From CAMPJU01 sp036675265 (GTDB taxonomy: Bacteria > Pseudomonadota > Gammaproteobacteria > Xanthomonadales > Xanthomonadaceae), in NCBI GenBank assembly GCA_036675265.1, contig JAKFFJ010000050.1, forward strand, positions 45,750-109,749: a DNA stretch of 64,000 nucleotides, given 5' to 3'. Positions 34,667-43,684 of this stretch are shown piece after piece. The notes under the pieces were generated by a model that saw only the letters and a program-made list of their open reading frames with translations, searched no databases and was not told the origin of the DNA. Position numbers and translations under genes: made by a program. Position 1 is the stretch's first letter; each line of letters starts with the position of its first letter.

Positions 34667-35433
34667 CCCGCGAGGCCCTCGCCAGCGGCCGGGCTCCATA
34701 CCTGGCCCCGGTGGCGGGCGCCGGCTGCCGACAGCAGCTCGACGCAGGCGCCCGCGTATTGCGCGGGATCGCGGGCCAGGACGTCGTCTTCCTCCACGTA
34801 CGCCTTCGCGCGCAGCGGCGTGCGCATCGGCCCGGGGCGCAGGCCGGCGACGCGGACGGTGCCGTCGCCGAGTTCGGCCTGCAGCATCGGCACGACGCCG
34901 GCGAGCCCGAGGTGCGCGAGTCCGTAGCCACCCCAGAAGGCCCCACCCACCCGCGCGGGATCGTCCAGTGCGAACACCACCGCGCCGTCGTCGGCCCGCC
35001 GGAGCAACGGCAGGCACGCCTGGGTGAGCCACAGCGGTGCGGTGAGGTTGACGTGGATGGCCCTGGCGAGGGCGGCCGGGTCGGTCTGCTCGAGCGGCGT
35101 CAGGCCGGGGAACCAGGCGGCGCAGTGCAGCAGGCCGTCCAGGCGGCCGAACGCGTCCTCGAGGCGCCGGGCGAGGTCGAGATGGTCGTCGGGCGAGGCG
35201 CCTTCCAGGTCCATCGGGTACAGCACCGGGGCAGGCCCGTGCTGGATGGCGACCGCATCGTGCACGCGGTTGAGCTTCGGCACCTTGCGGCCGAGCAGCA
35301 CGACGGTCGCGCCGGCGCGCGCGCAGGCCATGGAGGCGGCGCTGCCGAGGCCGCCGTGGGCGCCGGTGACGAGCACGACGCGCCCATCGAGGGCGCCCGC
35401 ATGTCCTGCCTGGTCGGCAGGCGCCGGCTTCAC
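34663..35433 (-). CDS. SDR-family protein with altered active site (YciK-related)
   Basis: 256 residues from a GTG that overlaps the grxD stop (GTGA). The Rossmann N-terminus has VVLVTGAHGGLGSAAS (TGxxxGxG). NAG-equivalent HCAAWFPGL and NLTAPLWLTQACLPLL match YciK-type short-chain dehydrogenases. The catalytic YxxxK position reads YGLAH (Lys to His), and the usual Ser is absent in FALDDPARVGG, so dehydrogenase activity is doubtful. It is co-translated with grxD and marC. An upstream ATG start is excluded by the grxD frame. Confidence 0.88.
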   Translation of the reverse strand: MKPAPADQAGHAGALDGRVVLVTGAHGGLGSAASMACARAGATVVLLGRKVPKLNRVHDAVAIQHGPAPVLYPMDLEGASPDDHLDLARRLEDAFGRLDGLLHCAAWFPGLTPLEQTDPAALARAIHVNLTAPLWLTQACLPLLRRADDGAVVFALDDPARVGGAFWGGYGLAHLGLAGVVPMLQAELGDGTVRVAGLRPGPMRTPLRAKAYVEEDDVLARDPAQYAGACVELLSAAGARHRGQVWSPAAGEGLAG

Positions 35434-35750
35434 GCCTTCTGCGCCTCGGCGATGATCCGGGAGAGCTCGCCGGACTCGGCCAGCTCCAGGGTGATGTCGC
35501 AACCCCCGATCAGCTCGCCGTTGACGAACAGCTGCGGGAACGTCGGCCAGTTGGAATAGCGCGGCAGGTTGGCGCGGATCTCGGGCTCCTCCAGCACGTT
35601 GACCGTATGCATCGCGGTCGCGCCGGCGGCCTGGAGGGCCTGCACGGTGCGGCTGGAGAACCCGCACATGGGGAACTGCGGGGTGCCCTTCATGAAGAGG
35701 ACGATCGGGTGGCCTTCGACCTCGGCCTGGATGCGCTGCAAAACCGCCAT
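35430..35750 (-). CDS. grxD: Monothiol glutaredoxin, Grx4 type
   Basis: 106 residues, full length. Monothiol motif CGFS at 29-32 after MKGTPQFPM, then NWPTFPQLFVNGELIGGCDI, the glutathione-binding and cis-Pro region. Members carry and deliver [2Fe-2S] clusters together with BolA. An AGGAG site lies 7 bases before the ATG. It is the first gene of grxD-SDR-marC and divergent from sodB across a 105-base gap with symmetric -10 sequences. Confidence 0.97.
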   Translation of the reverse strand: MAVLQRIQAEVEGHPIVLFMKGTPQFPMCGFSSRTVQALQAAGATAMHTVNVLEEPEIRANLPRYSNWPTFPQLFVNGELIGGCDITLELAESGELSRIIAEAQKA

Positions 35751-35811
35751 GGAACGACTCCTGCGACATTGCGTTGCGCCACCTGCACGGAGGCGCGACG
35801 GGGCGTGGGGA

Positions 35812-35828
35812 TACAATCGCCCATTGTA
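35812..35828. promoter_or_regulatory. Symmetric divergent -10 region or operator between grxD and sodB
   Basis: The inverted repeat TACAAT-N5-ATTGTA lies in an AT-rich island. TACAAT is a good -10 on each strand: the plus copy is about 40 bases before the sodB ATG, and the minus copy about 73 bases before the grxD ATG. No strong -35 is seen for either. It could equally be a regulator operator. Confidence 0.5.
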
Positions 35829-35855
35829 ATCCCGCCCAGCCAGAAGGACATTGCC

Positions 35856-36434
35856 ATGGCGTTCGAACTGCCTCCCCTGCCCTACGACCGCTCCGCCCTG
35901 GAGCCGCACGTCTCGGCCGAAACCCTCGACTTCCACCACGGCAAGCACCACAAGGCCTACGTGGACAACCTCAACAAGCTGATCGAGGGCACCGAGTTCG
36001 CCGACATGGACCTGGTCGCGATCATCCGCAAGTCGCAGGGCGGCATCTTCAACAACGCGGCCCAGGTCTGGAACCACACCTTCTACTGGAACTGCATGTC
36101 GCCCGGCGGCGGCGGCGAGCCGTCCGGCAAGCTGGGCGAAGCGATCGCCAAGGCGTTCGGCGACTTCGCCAGGTTCAAGGAACAGTTCAGCGACACCGCG
36201 GTCAAGACCTTCGGTTCGGGCTGGGCCTGGCTGGTGCAGCGCCCCGATGGCGCGCTGGCGATCGCCAGCACGTCCAACGCGAACAACCCGCTGACCGGCG
36301 ATGACACGCCGCTGCTGACCTGCGACGTGTGGGAACACGCGTACTACGTCGATTACCGCAACGCGCGGCCGAAGTACGTCGAATCCTTCTGGAACCTGGT
36401 CAACTGGGACTTCGTCGCCTCGAACATGAAGTGA
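35856..36434 (+). CDS. sodB: Superoxide dismutase, iron type
   Basis: 192 residues starting MAFELPPLPYDRSALEPHVS after an AAGGA ribosome site. It converts superoxide to H2O2 and O2 in the cytoplasm. Metal ligands are His27, His74, Asp157 and His161. AAQVWNHTFYWNC and the WLVQRPDG segment favour Fe over Mn, though cambialistic behaviour cannot be excluded. A longer in-frame opening upstream is not used because it would cross the promoter. Confidence 0.97.
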   Translation: MAFELPPLPYDRSALEPHVSAETLDFHHGKHHKAYVDNLNKLIEGTEFADMDLVAIIRKSQGGIFNNAAQVWNHTFYWNCMSPGGGGEPSGKLGEAIAKAFGDFARFKEQFSDTAVKTFGSGWAWLVQRPDGALAIASTSNANNPLTGDDTPLLTCDVWEHAYYVDYRNARPKYVESFWNLVNWDFVASNMK

Positions 36435-36452
36435 CGCGCCGCTGGGGCGGCA

Positions 36453-37601
36453 TCAGCCGCGCAGGCGGGCAACGACCGGCGCGGCCTGGCCGCCGCGGTC
36501 GAGCAGGCTCCCGACGTTCTGCAACGCCGCGGCCAGCGCCGCGGCCGTGTCGGCCCGCAGCGTTGCGTGGCCGACCTTCCGGCCGGCACGGGGTGCCTTG
36601 CCGTAATCGTGCCAATGGCCACCCGGTTCCGACAGCACGGGCGCCGGGTCCGGCATCGCGCCGATCCAGTTGAGCATGCAGGCGTGCCCGACCATCCGCG
36701 TGTGGCCGAGCGGCAATCCGAGCACGGCGCGCAGGTGGTTCTGGAACTGGCTGGTCTCGCTGCCCTCGATGGTCCAGTGGCCCGAGTTGTGCACCCGCGG
36801 GGCCAGCTCGTTGGCAAGCAACCGGCCGTCGCGGCAGAACAGTTCCAGCGCGAGCACGCCGACGTAACCAAGCGCATCGGCGAGGCGCTGCGCATGCGTC
36901 ATCGCGGTGGCCGCGAGCGCCGGATCGACGGTCGCCGGCGCGAGGCTCGCCGACAACACGCCATCCACGTGCCAGTTTTCCGTCAACGGCCAGGCGCGGA
37001 ACTCGCCGTCGCGGCCCCGGACGGCCACCACGCTCAACTCGCGATCGAATGGCACGAACGCTTCCAGGATCAGGCCGACTTTCGGGGCCTGCGCCCCGAG
37101 CGCGTCCCACGCCGCATCGATGTCGGCCTTGCTGCCGCCGCGGATCCGATGCTGCCCCTTGCCGTCGTAGCCGAGGCGCCGCGTCTTGAGGATGCAGGGT
37201 GCGCCGATCCGCGCGATCGCATCGGCGAGCCCCTCGCGCGTGTCGACCGCCGCGTAGGGCGGCACCGGGATGCCCAGCCGGGTGAACAGCGCCTTTTCCG
37301 CCAACCGGTCCTGCGCCACGGCCAGCGCCTGCGGACTGGGGAACACCGGGATGCGCTCGGCGAGCCAGCGCGCCGATTCGGCGGGCACGTTCTCGAAGTC
37401 GAAGGTGGCGACGTCGACCTGCGCGGCGAAACGCGCGAGGGCCGATTCGTCGCGCCAGTCGCCGACCACCATCGGCGCGAACTGCCCCGCGCAGGCGTCG
37501 GCCACCGTGTCCATCACCAGGAAGCGCAGGCCCAGCGGCGCGCCGGACAGCGCGAGCATGCGCGCCAGCTGGCCCCCGCCGAGGATCCCCACGGTGGTCA
37601 C
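36453..37601 (-). CDS. purK: N5-carboxyaminoimidazole ribonucleotide synthase
   Basis: 382 residues from a GTG start 10 bases after the purE stop; GILGGGQLARMLALSGAPLG is the conserved N-terminus. An ATP-grasp enzyme, it makes N5-CAIR from AIR, bicarbonate and ATP in purine synthesis. ATP-grasp features: CILKTRRLGYDGKGQ, LILEAFVPFDRELSVVAVRG and NELAPRVHNSGHWTIEGSET. It pairs with PurE upstream and is convergent with sodB. Confidence 0.97.
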   Translation of the reverse strand: MTTVGILGGGQLARMLALSGAPLGLRFLVMDTVADACAGQFAPMVVGDWRDESALARFAAQVDVATFDFENVPAESARWLAERIPVFPSPQALAVAQDRLAEKALFTRLGIPVPPYAAVDTREGLADAIARIGAPCILKTRRLGYDGKGQHRIRGGSKADIDAAWDALGAQAPKVGLILEAFVPFDRELSVVAVRGRDGEFRAWPLTENWHVDGVLSASLAPATVDPALAATAMTHAQRLADALGYVGVLALELFCRDGRLLANELAPRVHNSGHWTIEGSETSQFQNHLRAVLGLPLGHTRMVGHACMLNWIGAMPDPAPVLSEPGGHWHDYGKAPRAGRKVGHATLRADTAAALAAALQNVGSLLDRGGQAAPVVARLRG

Positions 37602-37611
37602 GGCGCCGCGC

Positions 37612-38130
<519 letters not shown>

Positions 38131-38205
38131 GTGTCCTGCCTTCCCGCGTCAAAACGGTATTCTACCGGCGGAGCGCTCGTTTTTGAGCCGCGCGCACGGA
38201 ACCGC

Positions 38206-38475
38206 ATGGACCGGAAACTGCTCGACATCCTCGCCTGCCCAGCCACGCGGCAGCCCCTGTCGATGCTGGAGAGCCGTGGGCTCGATGCCCTCAATGCCGC
38301 GATCCTCGCCGGCGGGGTGCACCGGATCGACGGGTCGGCGCAGGCCGAGCCGCTGCGCGAGGCCCTGGTCACCCGCGACCGCAAGCTCGCCTACCGGGTC
38401 GACGACGGCATCCCGGTGCTGCTGGTCGAGGAAGGCATCCCCACGGGGCAGGTCCCGGACTTCCCGAAGGGATGA
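38206..38475 (+). CDS. Trm112-like (YcaR family) small protein lacking zinc cysteines
   Basis: 89 residues. MDRKLLDILACPATRQPLSM and YRVDDGIPVLLVEEGI are the two conserved ends of the Trm112/YcaR family. A 45-residue insertion lies between them, and only one Cys (Cys11) remains of the usual zinc-ribbon set. Trm112 proteins normally activate methyltransferases; whether this variant folds without zinc is unknown. The stop overlaps the nadC start by ATGA. Confidence 0.88.
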   Translation: MDRKLLDILACPATRQPLSMLESRGLDALNAAILAGGVHRIDGSAQAEPLREALVTRDRKLAYRVDDGIPVLLVEEGIPTGQVPDFPKG

Positions 38476-39362
38476 CGCCCCCGGCCCTCCGCCCGCCGGG
38501 CGCTCCGGCAACCGTGGCCGCGGCGGTCATTGCCGAAGACGTGGCGCGCGCGCTCGCCGAGGACATCGGCACCGGCGACGTCACCGCCGCACTGCTTCCG
38601 GACACCATCGACGAGGCCTACCTGCTGTGCAAGGAACCCGCCGTCGCCTGCGGCCGCCCCTGGTTCGACGCCTGCCTTCGCGCGCTGGACCCCGGCGTGG
38701 CGATCGACTGGCGCGTTGCCGAGGGCGACCGGGTCGGCGCGGGCACCGTGCTGGCGACGCTGCGCGGGCGCACGCGCGCGCTGGTGTCCGCCGAGCGCAC
38801 CGCGCTGAACTTCATGCAGACCCTGTCGGGGACGGCGACCACGACCGCCGAGCATGTCGCCAGGGTGGCGGGCACCGGCACGCGCATCCTCGACACGCGC
38901 AAGACCTTGCCCGGCCTGCGGCACGCGCAGAAGTACGCGGTGCGTACCGGCGGCGGCATGAACCACCGCATGGGCCTGCACGACGCGGTGATGCTCAAGG
39001 AGAACCACGTCCGTGCGGCGGGAACCATCGCGGGCGCAGTGGCGGCGGCGCGCGCCGCGCAACCGGGCCTGCCCCTGATCGTCGAGGTGGAGACACTGGC
39101 GCAACTCGAGGAAGCACTGGCCGCCGGTTGCGACCGCATCCTGGTCGACGACTTCGACCCGGCGTCGCGACGCGAGGCCGTGCGCATCGCGCGCGGTGCA
39201 CCGTGGAACGGCGGCATCCCGCTGGAGGTGTCCGGCAGCGTGGGGCTCGAGGGCCTGCGCGCGATCGCCGAGGATGGCGTCGATTACATCTCGATCGGCG
39301 CACTCACCAAGCACGTCCACGCGATCGACCTGTCGATGAAGCTGGGTCCGCCACCGGTGTAG
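38472..39362 (+). CDS. nadC: Nicotinate-nucleotide pyrophosphorylase (quinolinate phosphoribosyltransferase)
   Basis: 296 residues. It converts quinolinate and PRPP to nicotinate mononucleotide, the last step of de novo pyridine ring formation. Motifs: EDIGTGDVT, SAERTALNFMQTLSGTAT, RILDTRKTLPGLR, KYAVRTGGGMNHRMGLHDAV and VSGSVGLEGLRAIAEDGVDY. Translationally coupled to the Trm112-like gene. Its stop codon lies inside a REP-like palindrome. Confidence 0.97.
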   Translation: MTPPALRPPGAPATVAAAVIAEDVARALAEDIGTGDVTAALLPDTIDEAYLLCKEPAVACGRPWFDACLRALDPGVAIDWRVAEGDRVGAGTVLATLRGRTRALVSAERTALNFMQTLSGTATTTAEHVARVAGTGTRILDTRKTLPGLRHAQKYAVRTGGGMNHRMGLHDAVMLKENHVRAAGTIAGAVAAARAAQPGLPLIVEVETLAQLEEALAAGCDRILVDDFDPASRREAVRIARGAPWNGGIPLEVSGSVGLEGLRAIAEDGVDYISIGALTKHVHAIDLSMKLGPPPV

Positions 39363-39381
39363 GAGCGGCGTGAGCCGCGAA
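39359..39381 (+). repeat. REP-like palindrome at the nadC stop codon
   Basis: GTAGGAGCGGCGTGAGCCGC followed by GAA, with inverted core GCGGC-gtga-GCCGC. It resembles the GGAGCCGCC units elsewhere in the window but has a different loop. The TAG stop of nadC is bases 2-4 of the element. Confidence 0.65.
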
Positions 39382-39385
39382 AGCG

Positions 39386-40174
39386 TTACCGCAGCAGCGC
39401 CAGCGCCCACACCGTCGAGATCGCGGCCGCCGCGATCGCCACCCACCACCAGGGGGACGGCGCACCCGCGTCGGGCGTCGCTGCCGGCGTCGTCGTCGAC
39501 ACGCCGGGCCTGCCCGGCGCCACCAGCCGGAAACGCATGCGGTCGAACCCGATCTCGTCGCCAGGTTGCGCCACGGCGCGCTGCACGCGCTGGCCGTTGA
39601 CGAAGCTGCCGTTGGTGGATCCGAGGTCCTCGACCAGCACGCCGTCCTCGCCTGGCACCAGGCGCGCATGGTGCCGCGACAGTCCGGAGGCATCCAGGCA
39701 CAGGCCGCTGTCGGGTGCGCGGCCGACCACCACCGGGCCCACCAGCGGATAGCTGCGGCCGAACGCGAGGTCCGAGACGCCCCGCAACACGAAGCGCGGC
39801 AACACGGGATGCACCGCGGTCGCGCCGGGATCGTCGTTGGCCGGCGCCGGCACCTGCCTGGCGCTCGCCGCCTCGTGCGGCCGCGGTGCGATCGCATCGA
39901 TCGATGCGAGCCGCGCGGTGACCTGGTCGAATTCCACGCTGTCGCCCGGACGCAACGCGATCAGCCCGTCGACACGATGGCCATTGACGCCCACGCTGGT
40001 GCCGGGAGGCACCTGGAGCATCACGCCGTGCGCAGTGACATGCAGCTCGCAGTGGCTGGGCTGCACGCCGGGCGCATCGAGCACGATGTTCGCCGCCGGG
40101 TCGGAACCGACCCGGTTGACGCCCGGGCCGAGCAGCACCTGGGGGTGTTCGCCTCCGGGGAAGACCAGTTTCAT
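39386..40174 (-). CDS. Double FHA-domain membrane-anchored protein
   Basis: 262 residues from MKLVFPGGEH. The first FHA domain covers about 1-100 (NRVGSDPAANIVLDAPGVQP and SHCEL). The second covers about 135-215 with the canonical GR-SRHHARL-STNGSFVNG pattern (VVVGRAPDSG, LSRHHARLVPGED, LGSTNGSFVNGQRV). A single C-terminal membrane helix (WWWVAIAAAAISTVWALALL) leaves both domains in the cytoplasm. FHA domains bind phosphothreonine; the partner kinase is not in this window. Confidence 0.92.
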   Translation of the reverse strand: MKLVFPGGEHPQVLLGPGVNRVGSDPAANIVLDAPGVQPSHCELHVTAHGVMLQVPPGTSVGVNGHRVDGLIALRPGDSVEFDQVTARLASIDAIAPRPHEAASARQVPAPANDDPGATAVHPVLPRFVLRGVSDLAFGRSYPLVGPVVVGRAPDSGLCLDASGLSRHHARLVPGEDGVLVEDLGSTNGSFVNGQRVQRAVAQPGDEIGFDRMRFRLVAPGRPGVSTTTPAATPDAGAPSPWWWVAIAAAAISTVWALALLR

Positions 40175-40222
40175 CGCGGGGGTGTCCTTGCGTCGCGGGC
40201 GATCGCCACCCACATTGTGGCC

Positions 40223-40531
40223 ATGCTGACTCTACTGATCCTGATGGCTTTTTCTGCGGCGGCGTTCGCATTCTGGAGCGCCGGGCGGGCCGCGGCCGAG
40301 CGCGCGGAGGCCCTCGGGCGCGAAGCCTGCCGGTCCGCCGGGGTGCAACTGCTCGACCAGACGGTCCACGGGATCGGCATGCGGCTGCGGCGTGGCGTGG
40401 ACGGCTGGCTGGGACTGGAACGCAGCTTCCGCTTCGAGTATTCGCACGACGGCACCGACCGCCATGTCGGGCGCATCGTGCTGCATGGCACCAGGATGGT
40501 GGGCTTCAGCGGCCCCGTCGCGCAGGCCTGA
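40223..40531 (+). CDS. DUF3301 family small membrane protein
   Basis: 102 residues. An N-terminal helix MLTLLILMAFSAAAFAFWSA anchors it. CRSAGVQLLDQTVHGIGMRL and the beta strands FRFEYSHDGTDRHVGRIVLH match the DUF3301 pattern. Function unknown. It is convergent with sspB and divergent from the FHA gene. Confidence 0.85.
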   Translation: MLTLLILMAFSAAAFAFWSAGRAAAERAEALGREACRSAGVQLLDQTVHGIGMRLRRGVDGWLGLERSFRFEYSHDGTDRHVGRIVLHGTRMVGFSGPVAQA

Positions 40532-40544
40532 CGCCGGACCGGGC

Positions 40545-40967
40545 CTATTTCACGACCCGGAGATGGCTGCGACGCGGGGCGCCGTCGTCCGGCGTGGTCG
40601 GCGGCTCGGGGCCCTCGCCGGGGGAGGCGGCCTGCGGGTCGTCGGGCAGCGCCATCCCCTGCCCCGTTTCCCGGGCGTAGATCGCCAGCACCGCGCCCAT
40701 GGGCACGAGCACCGGCTGGCTCACGCCGCCGAACCGCGCGGTGAAACCGACCCAGTCGTTGTCGATGGACAGGCGGGTGACGGCACGGTCGGCGATGTTG
40801 AGGACCACCTTGCCCTCGTGCACCGCCTGGGGCGGCACCTGCACGCCGGGGACCGTCGCATCGACCAGCAGGTGCGGTGTCATGCCGTTGTCCGCGATCC
40901 ACTGGTTCAGCGCCCGCAGCAGGTACGGGCGATGGCTGGTCATGCGCTGTGGGGGCGCGTCCGTCAT
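40545..40967 (-). CDS. sspB: ClpXP specificity-enhancing factor SspB
   Basis: 140 residues. The N-terminal SspB fold (RPYLLRALNQWIADNGMTPH, VLNIADRAVTRLSIDN, FTARFGGVSQPVLVPMGAVL) binds ssrA-tagged substrates. An Ala/Pro-rich tether ends in RRSHLRVVK, the ClpX-docking tail. It lies 7 bases after sspA, in the conserved petABC-sspAB order. Confidence 0.96.
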   Translation of the reverse strand: MTDAPPQRMTSHRPYLLRALNQWIADNGMTPHLLVDATVPGVQVPPQAVHEGKVVLNIADRAVTRLSIDNDWVGFTARFGGVSQPVLVPMGAVLAIYARETGQGMALPDDPQAASPGEGPEPPTTPDDGAPRRSHLRVVK

Positions 40968-40974
40968 CGGTGGC

Positions 40975-41616
40975 TCAGGCCGGGATCTCGCGCAGCTTCT
41001 TCTCCGCGTCGGTCAGGCTTCGCAGGAATCCCGGGTTCCGGAAGATCCTGTTGCCGTAATCCTCGATCGCCTTGCCCCCGTCCTTCGGCAACGGGATCTC
41101 CAGGGCGTCGAGCCGCCAGATGATCGGCGCCATGGCGCAGTCGGCCAGGCTCATTTCCGGGTTGAGGAAGAACTTGCTGGCCTTGAACAGCGGCACCGAG
41201 GCGGTGAGCAGTTCCTTGAGGCGCTTGCGACCGGCATCGGCCTGCGCCTTGTTGCCGAGCTGGATGGCCTGCACCTGCGGGACCCAATCGTGCTCGAGCC
41301 GCAGCATTGCCAGGCGCAGGCGTGCACGCGACAGGGGATCGACCGGCATGAGGGGCGGATGCGGATACCGCTCGTCCAGGTATTCGGTGACCACCGACGC
41401 CGCGTACAGCACCAGCTCGCGCTCGACCAGGGTCGGCACCGAGTGGTACGGGTTGAGGTCGATCAGGTCCTCGGGCGGGTTCTGCGGGTCGACCGGGATC
41501 AGGTCGTAGGTCACGCCCTTTGCGGCGAGCACCAGGCGAACCCGGTGGCACAGCACGCAGTCTTCGGCGGAAAACAGGGTCAGTGCGTTACGCATGCGCG
41601 GACTCGTGGCCATCAT
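40975..41616 (-). CDS. sspA: Stringent starvation protein A (GST-like)
   Basis: 213 residues with a GGGGGAG site before the ATG pair at 41616. Thioredoxin-like N-domain (LTLFSAEDCVLCHRVRLVLA, NPYHSVPTLVERELVLYAAS) and helical GST C-domain (SKFFLNPEMSLADCAMAPII). SspA binds RNA polymerase in E. coli and affects stationary-phase and acid-tolerance genes. It lies downstream of the bc1 genes. Confidence 0.95.
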   Translation of the reverse strand: MMATSPRMRNALTLFSAEDCVLCHRVRLVLAAKGVTYDLIPVDPQNPPEDLIDLNPYHSVPTLVERELVLYAASVVTEYLDERYPHPPLMPVDPLSRARLRLAMLRLEHDWVPQVQAIQLGNKAQADAGRKRLKELLTASVPLFKASKFFLNPEMSLADCAMAPIIWRLDALEIPLPKDGGKAIEDYGNRIFRNPGFLRSLTDAEKKLREIPA

Positions 41617-41694
41617 GGATCGCTCCCCCGACCGGATACCGCCGGTCGACAGGCGCCGCGCGCACCCTGCGCGCGGTCGCCGCGGCCCCTCGAG

Positions 41695-42429
41695 CTAGTG
41701 CACGTCGCGCCAGTACTCTTTCTTGAGCAGCCAGGCGAGGAACGTGAAGAACGCCAGGAACAGGATGACCCACACGCCCAGATCGTGGCGCTTGAGTGCG
41801 GCCGGTTCGCCGACGTACTCGAGGAAATTCGTGATGTCGCGGACCGACTGGTCGTAGGCCGCCGGATCGACGTTGCCGGGCTGGTCGATGACCAGCCGCT
41901 CGACGGGTCGCTCGCCGGTCGCTTCGTCCAGCGGACCGTGCTCGGCGCGCTGCAGCCCCTGCATCATCCACAGCGGATTGGGCATCGAGGCGTTCGGGAA
42001 CAAGGTGTTGTTCCAGCCCAGCGGGCGCTCGTCGTCCAGGTAGAAGGACTTGAGGTAGGTGTAGATCCAGTCGCTGCCGCGCACGCGCGAGGCCAGGCTC
42101 AGGTCCGGCGGCACCTGGCCGAACCACGCCTGCGCATCCTCCGGGGACATGGCGACCTGCACCTGCTCGCCCACCTTGGCGCCGGTGAAGTTCAGCGCGG
42201 CCTGCACCTGGTCCTCGGTCAGCCCGAGGTCGCTGGCAATGCGCGAATAGCGCACGTACTTGAGCGAATGGCAGCCCGAGCAGTAGTTCATGTACAAGGC
42301 GGCGCCGCGCTGCAGCGACGCCTGGTCGCCCAGGTCGTTGCCCGCCTGCTGCAGGTTGCCGCCGCCCGCGGCGAGTGCCTGGAGCGACAGGAGCATGCCG
42401 GCCGCGAAGACCGCGAATCGCTTAGTCAT
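41695..42429 (-). CDS. petC: Cytochrome c1 of the bc1 complex
   Basis: 244 residues with a signal peptide (MTKRFAVFAAGMLLSLQALA). Heme attachment is CSGCH at 50-54 and the Met ligand lies in the later periplasmic part. A C-terminal anchor, VILFLAFFTFLAWLLKKEYW, fixes it in the inner membrane. It passes electrons from the Rieske protein to cytochrome c. Its start overlaps the petB stop by 8 bases. Confidence 0.97.
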   Translation of the reverse strand: MTKRFAVFAAGMLLSLQALAAGGGNLQQAGNDLGDQASLQRGAALYMNYCSGCHSLKYVRYSRIASDLGLTEDQVQAALNFTGAKVGEQVQVAMSPEDAQAWFGQVPPDLSLASRVRGSDWIYTYLKSFYLDDERPLGWNNTLFPNASMPNPLWMMQGLQRAEHGPLDEATGERPVERLVIDQPGNVDPAAYDQSVRDITNFLEYVGEPAALKRHDLGVWVILFLAFFTFLAWLLKKEYWRDVH

Positions 42430-43681
42430 GGGTGGTCACCCGATCCGGCACCGGCTTGGTCTTGTCGAGCTTCGTCCACAGCGGCATGGTGATGAAGAAG
42501 GCGAAGTACAGGAAGGTCAGGACGCGGCCGACGATCGTCTCGACCGGGTCCGTGCCGGGGCCGGCGCCGATCTTGCCGAGCCAGATGAAGCACACCGCCA
42601 GCAGCGCGAGCATCAGCTTGGACAGCAGCCCGCGGTAGCGGTAGGACTTGACCTTGGCCTTGTCCAGCCACGGCACCGCGAACAGGATCGCGATCGCGCC
42701 GAACATCACCAGCACACCGGAAAGCTTGTGCGGGATGACCCGCAACATCGCGTAGTACGGCGTGTAGTACCAGACCGGCTTGATGTGCTCCGGCGTCACC
42801 AGGCGGTTGGCCTCGGTGAAGTTGTCGTGCTCCAGGAACCAGCCGCCGAATGCCGGCGCGAAGAAGATGATGAAGGCCGCGATGACCAGGAAGAACCCGG
42901 CCCCGAACAGGTCCTTGACCGTGTAGTACGGGTGGAACGGGATGCCGTCCGCCGGCGCGACCGGGGACCAGCGGTTGCCCTTGGGGCCGTACTTGGTCTC
43001 GACGCCGTCCGGGTTGTTGGACCCCACCTCGTGCAACGCCCCCAGGTGCAGCACCACCAGCAGCAGCAGCACCAGCGGCAGCGCGATCACGTGCAGCGCG
43101 AAGAACCTGCCCAGCGTCGCGTCGCCCGGCAGGTAGTCGCCCATGATCCATTCGGTCAGGCCCGTGCCCACCACCGGGATCGCGCCGAACAGCGAGATGA
43201 TGACCTTCGCGCCCCAGAACGACATCTGGCCCCACGGCAGCACGTAGCCCATGAAGGCCTCGGCCATCAGCACCAGGTAGATCAGCATGCCGAGGATCCA
43301 CACCAGCTCGCGCGGCTTCTGGTACGAGCCGTACATCAGGCCGCGGAACATGTGGATGTAGACGACGATGAAGAACAGCGAGGCGCCGGTGCTGTGCATG
43401 TACCGGATCAGCCAGCCCCACTCCACGTCCCGCATGATGTACTCGACCGACGCGAAGGCTTCCGCGGCGCTCGGCTTGAAGTGCATCGTCAGGAAGATGC
43501 CCGTGACGATCTGGTTGACCAGCACCAGGATCGCCAGCGAGCCGAAGTAGTACCAGACGTTGAAGTTCTTCGGCGCGTAGTACTCCGTCATGTGCTTCTT
43601 GTAGACGGGGGACAGGCCGGGGGCGCGGGCATTGACCCAGTTGGTCATGCCGGCCGAGATGCGTTCGATGAAGTTGGCCAT
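42422..43681 (-). CDS. petB: Cytochrome b of the bc1 complex
   Basis: 419 residues with eight membrane helices. WYYFGSLAILVLVNQIVTGI, the heme-ligand helices (HMFRGLMYGSYQKPRELVWI) and the Qo-site PEWY-like region are in the expected order; the usual PEW motif reads PEHIKPVWYYTPYYAMLRVI. It oxidises ubiquinol and pumps protons through the Q cycle. Three bases separate it from petA. Confidence 0.97.
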   Translation of the reverse strand: MANFIERISAGMTNWVNARAPGLSPVYKKHMTEYYAPKNFNVWYYFGSLAILVLVNQIVTGIFLTMHFKPSAAEAFASVEYIMRDVEWGWLIRYMHSTGASLFFIVVYIHMFRGLMYGSYQKPRELVWILGMLIYLVLMAEAFMGYVLPWGQMSFWGAKVIISLFGAIPVVGTGLTEWIMGDYLPGDATLGRFFALHVIALPLVLLLLVVLHLGALHEVGSNNPDGVETKYGPKGNRWSPVAPADGIPFHPYYTVKDLFGAGFFLVIAAFIIFFAPAFGGWFLEHDNFTEANRLVTPEHIKPVWYYTPYYAMLRVIPHKLSGVLVMFGAIAILFAVPWLDKAKVKSYRYRGLLSKLMLALLAVCFIWLGKIGAGPGTDPVETIVGRVLTFLYFAFFITMPLWTKLDKTKPVPDRVTTHD

Positions 43682-43684
43682 GGC

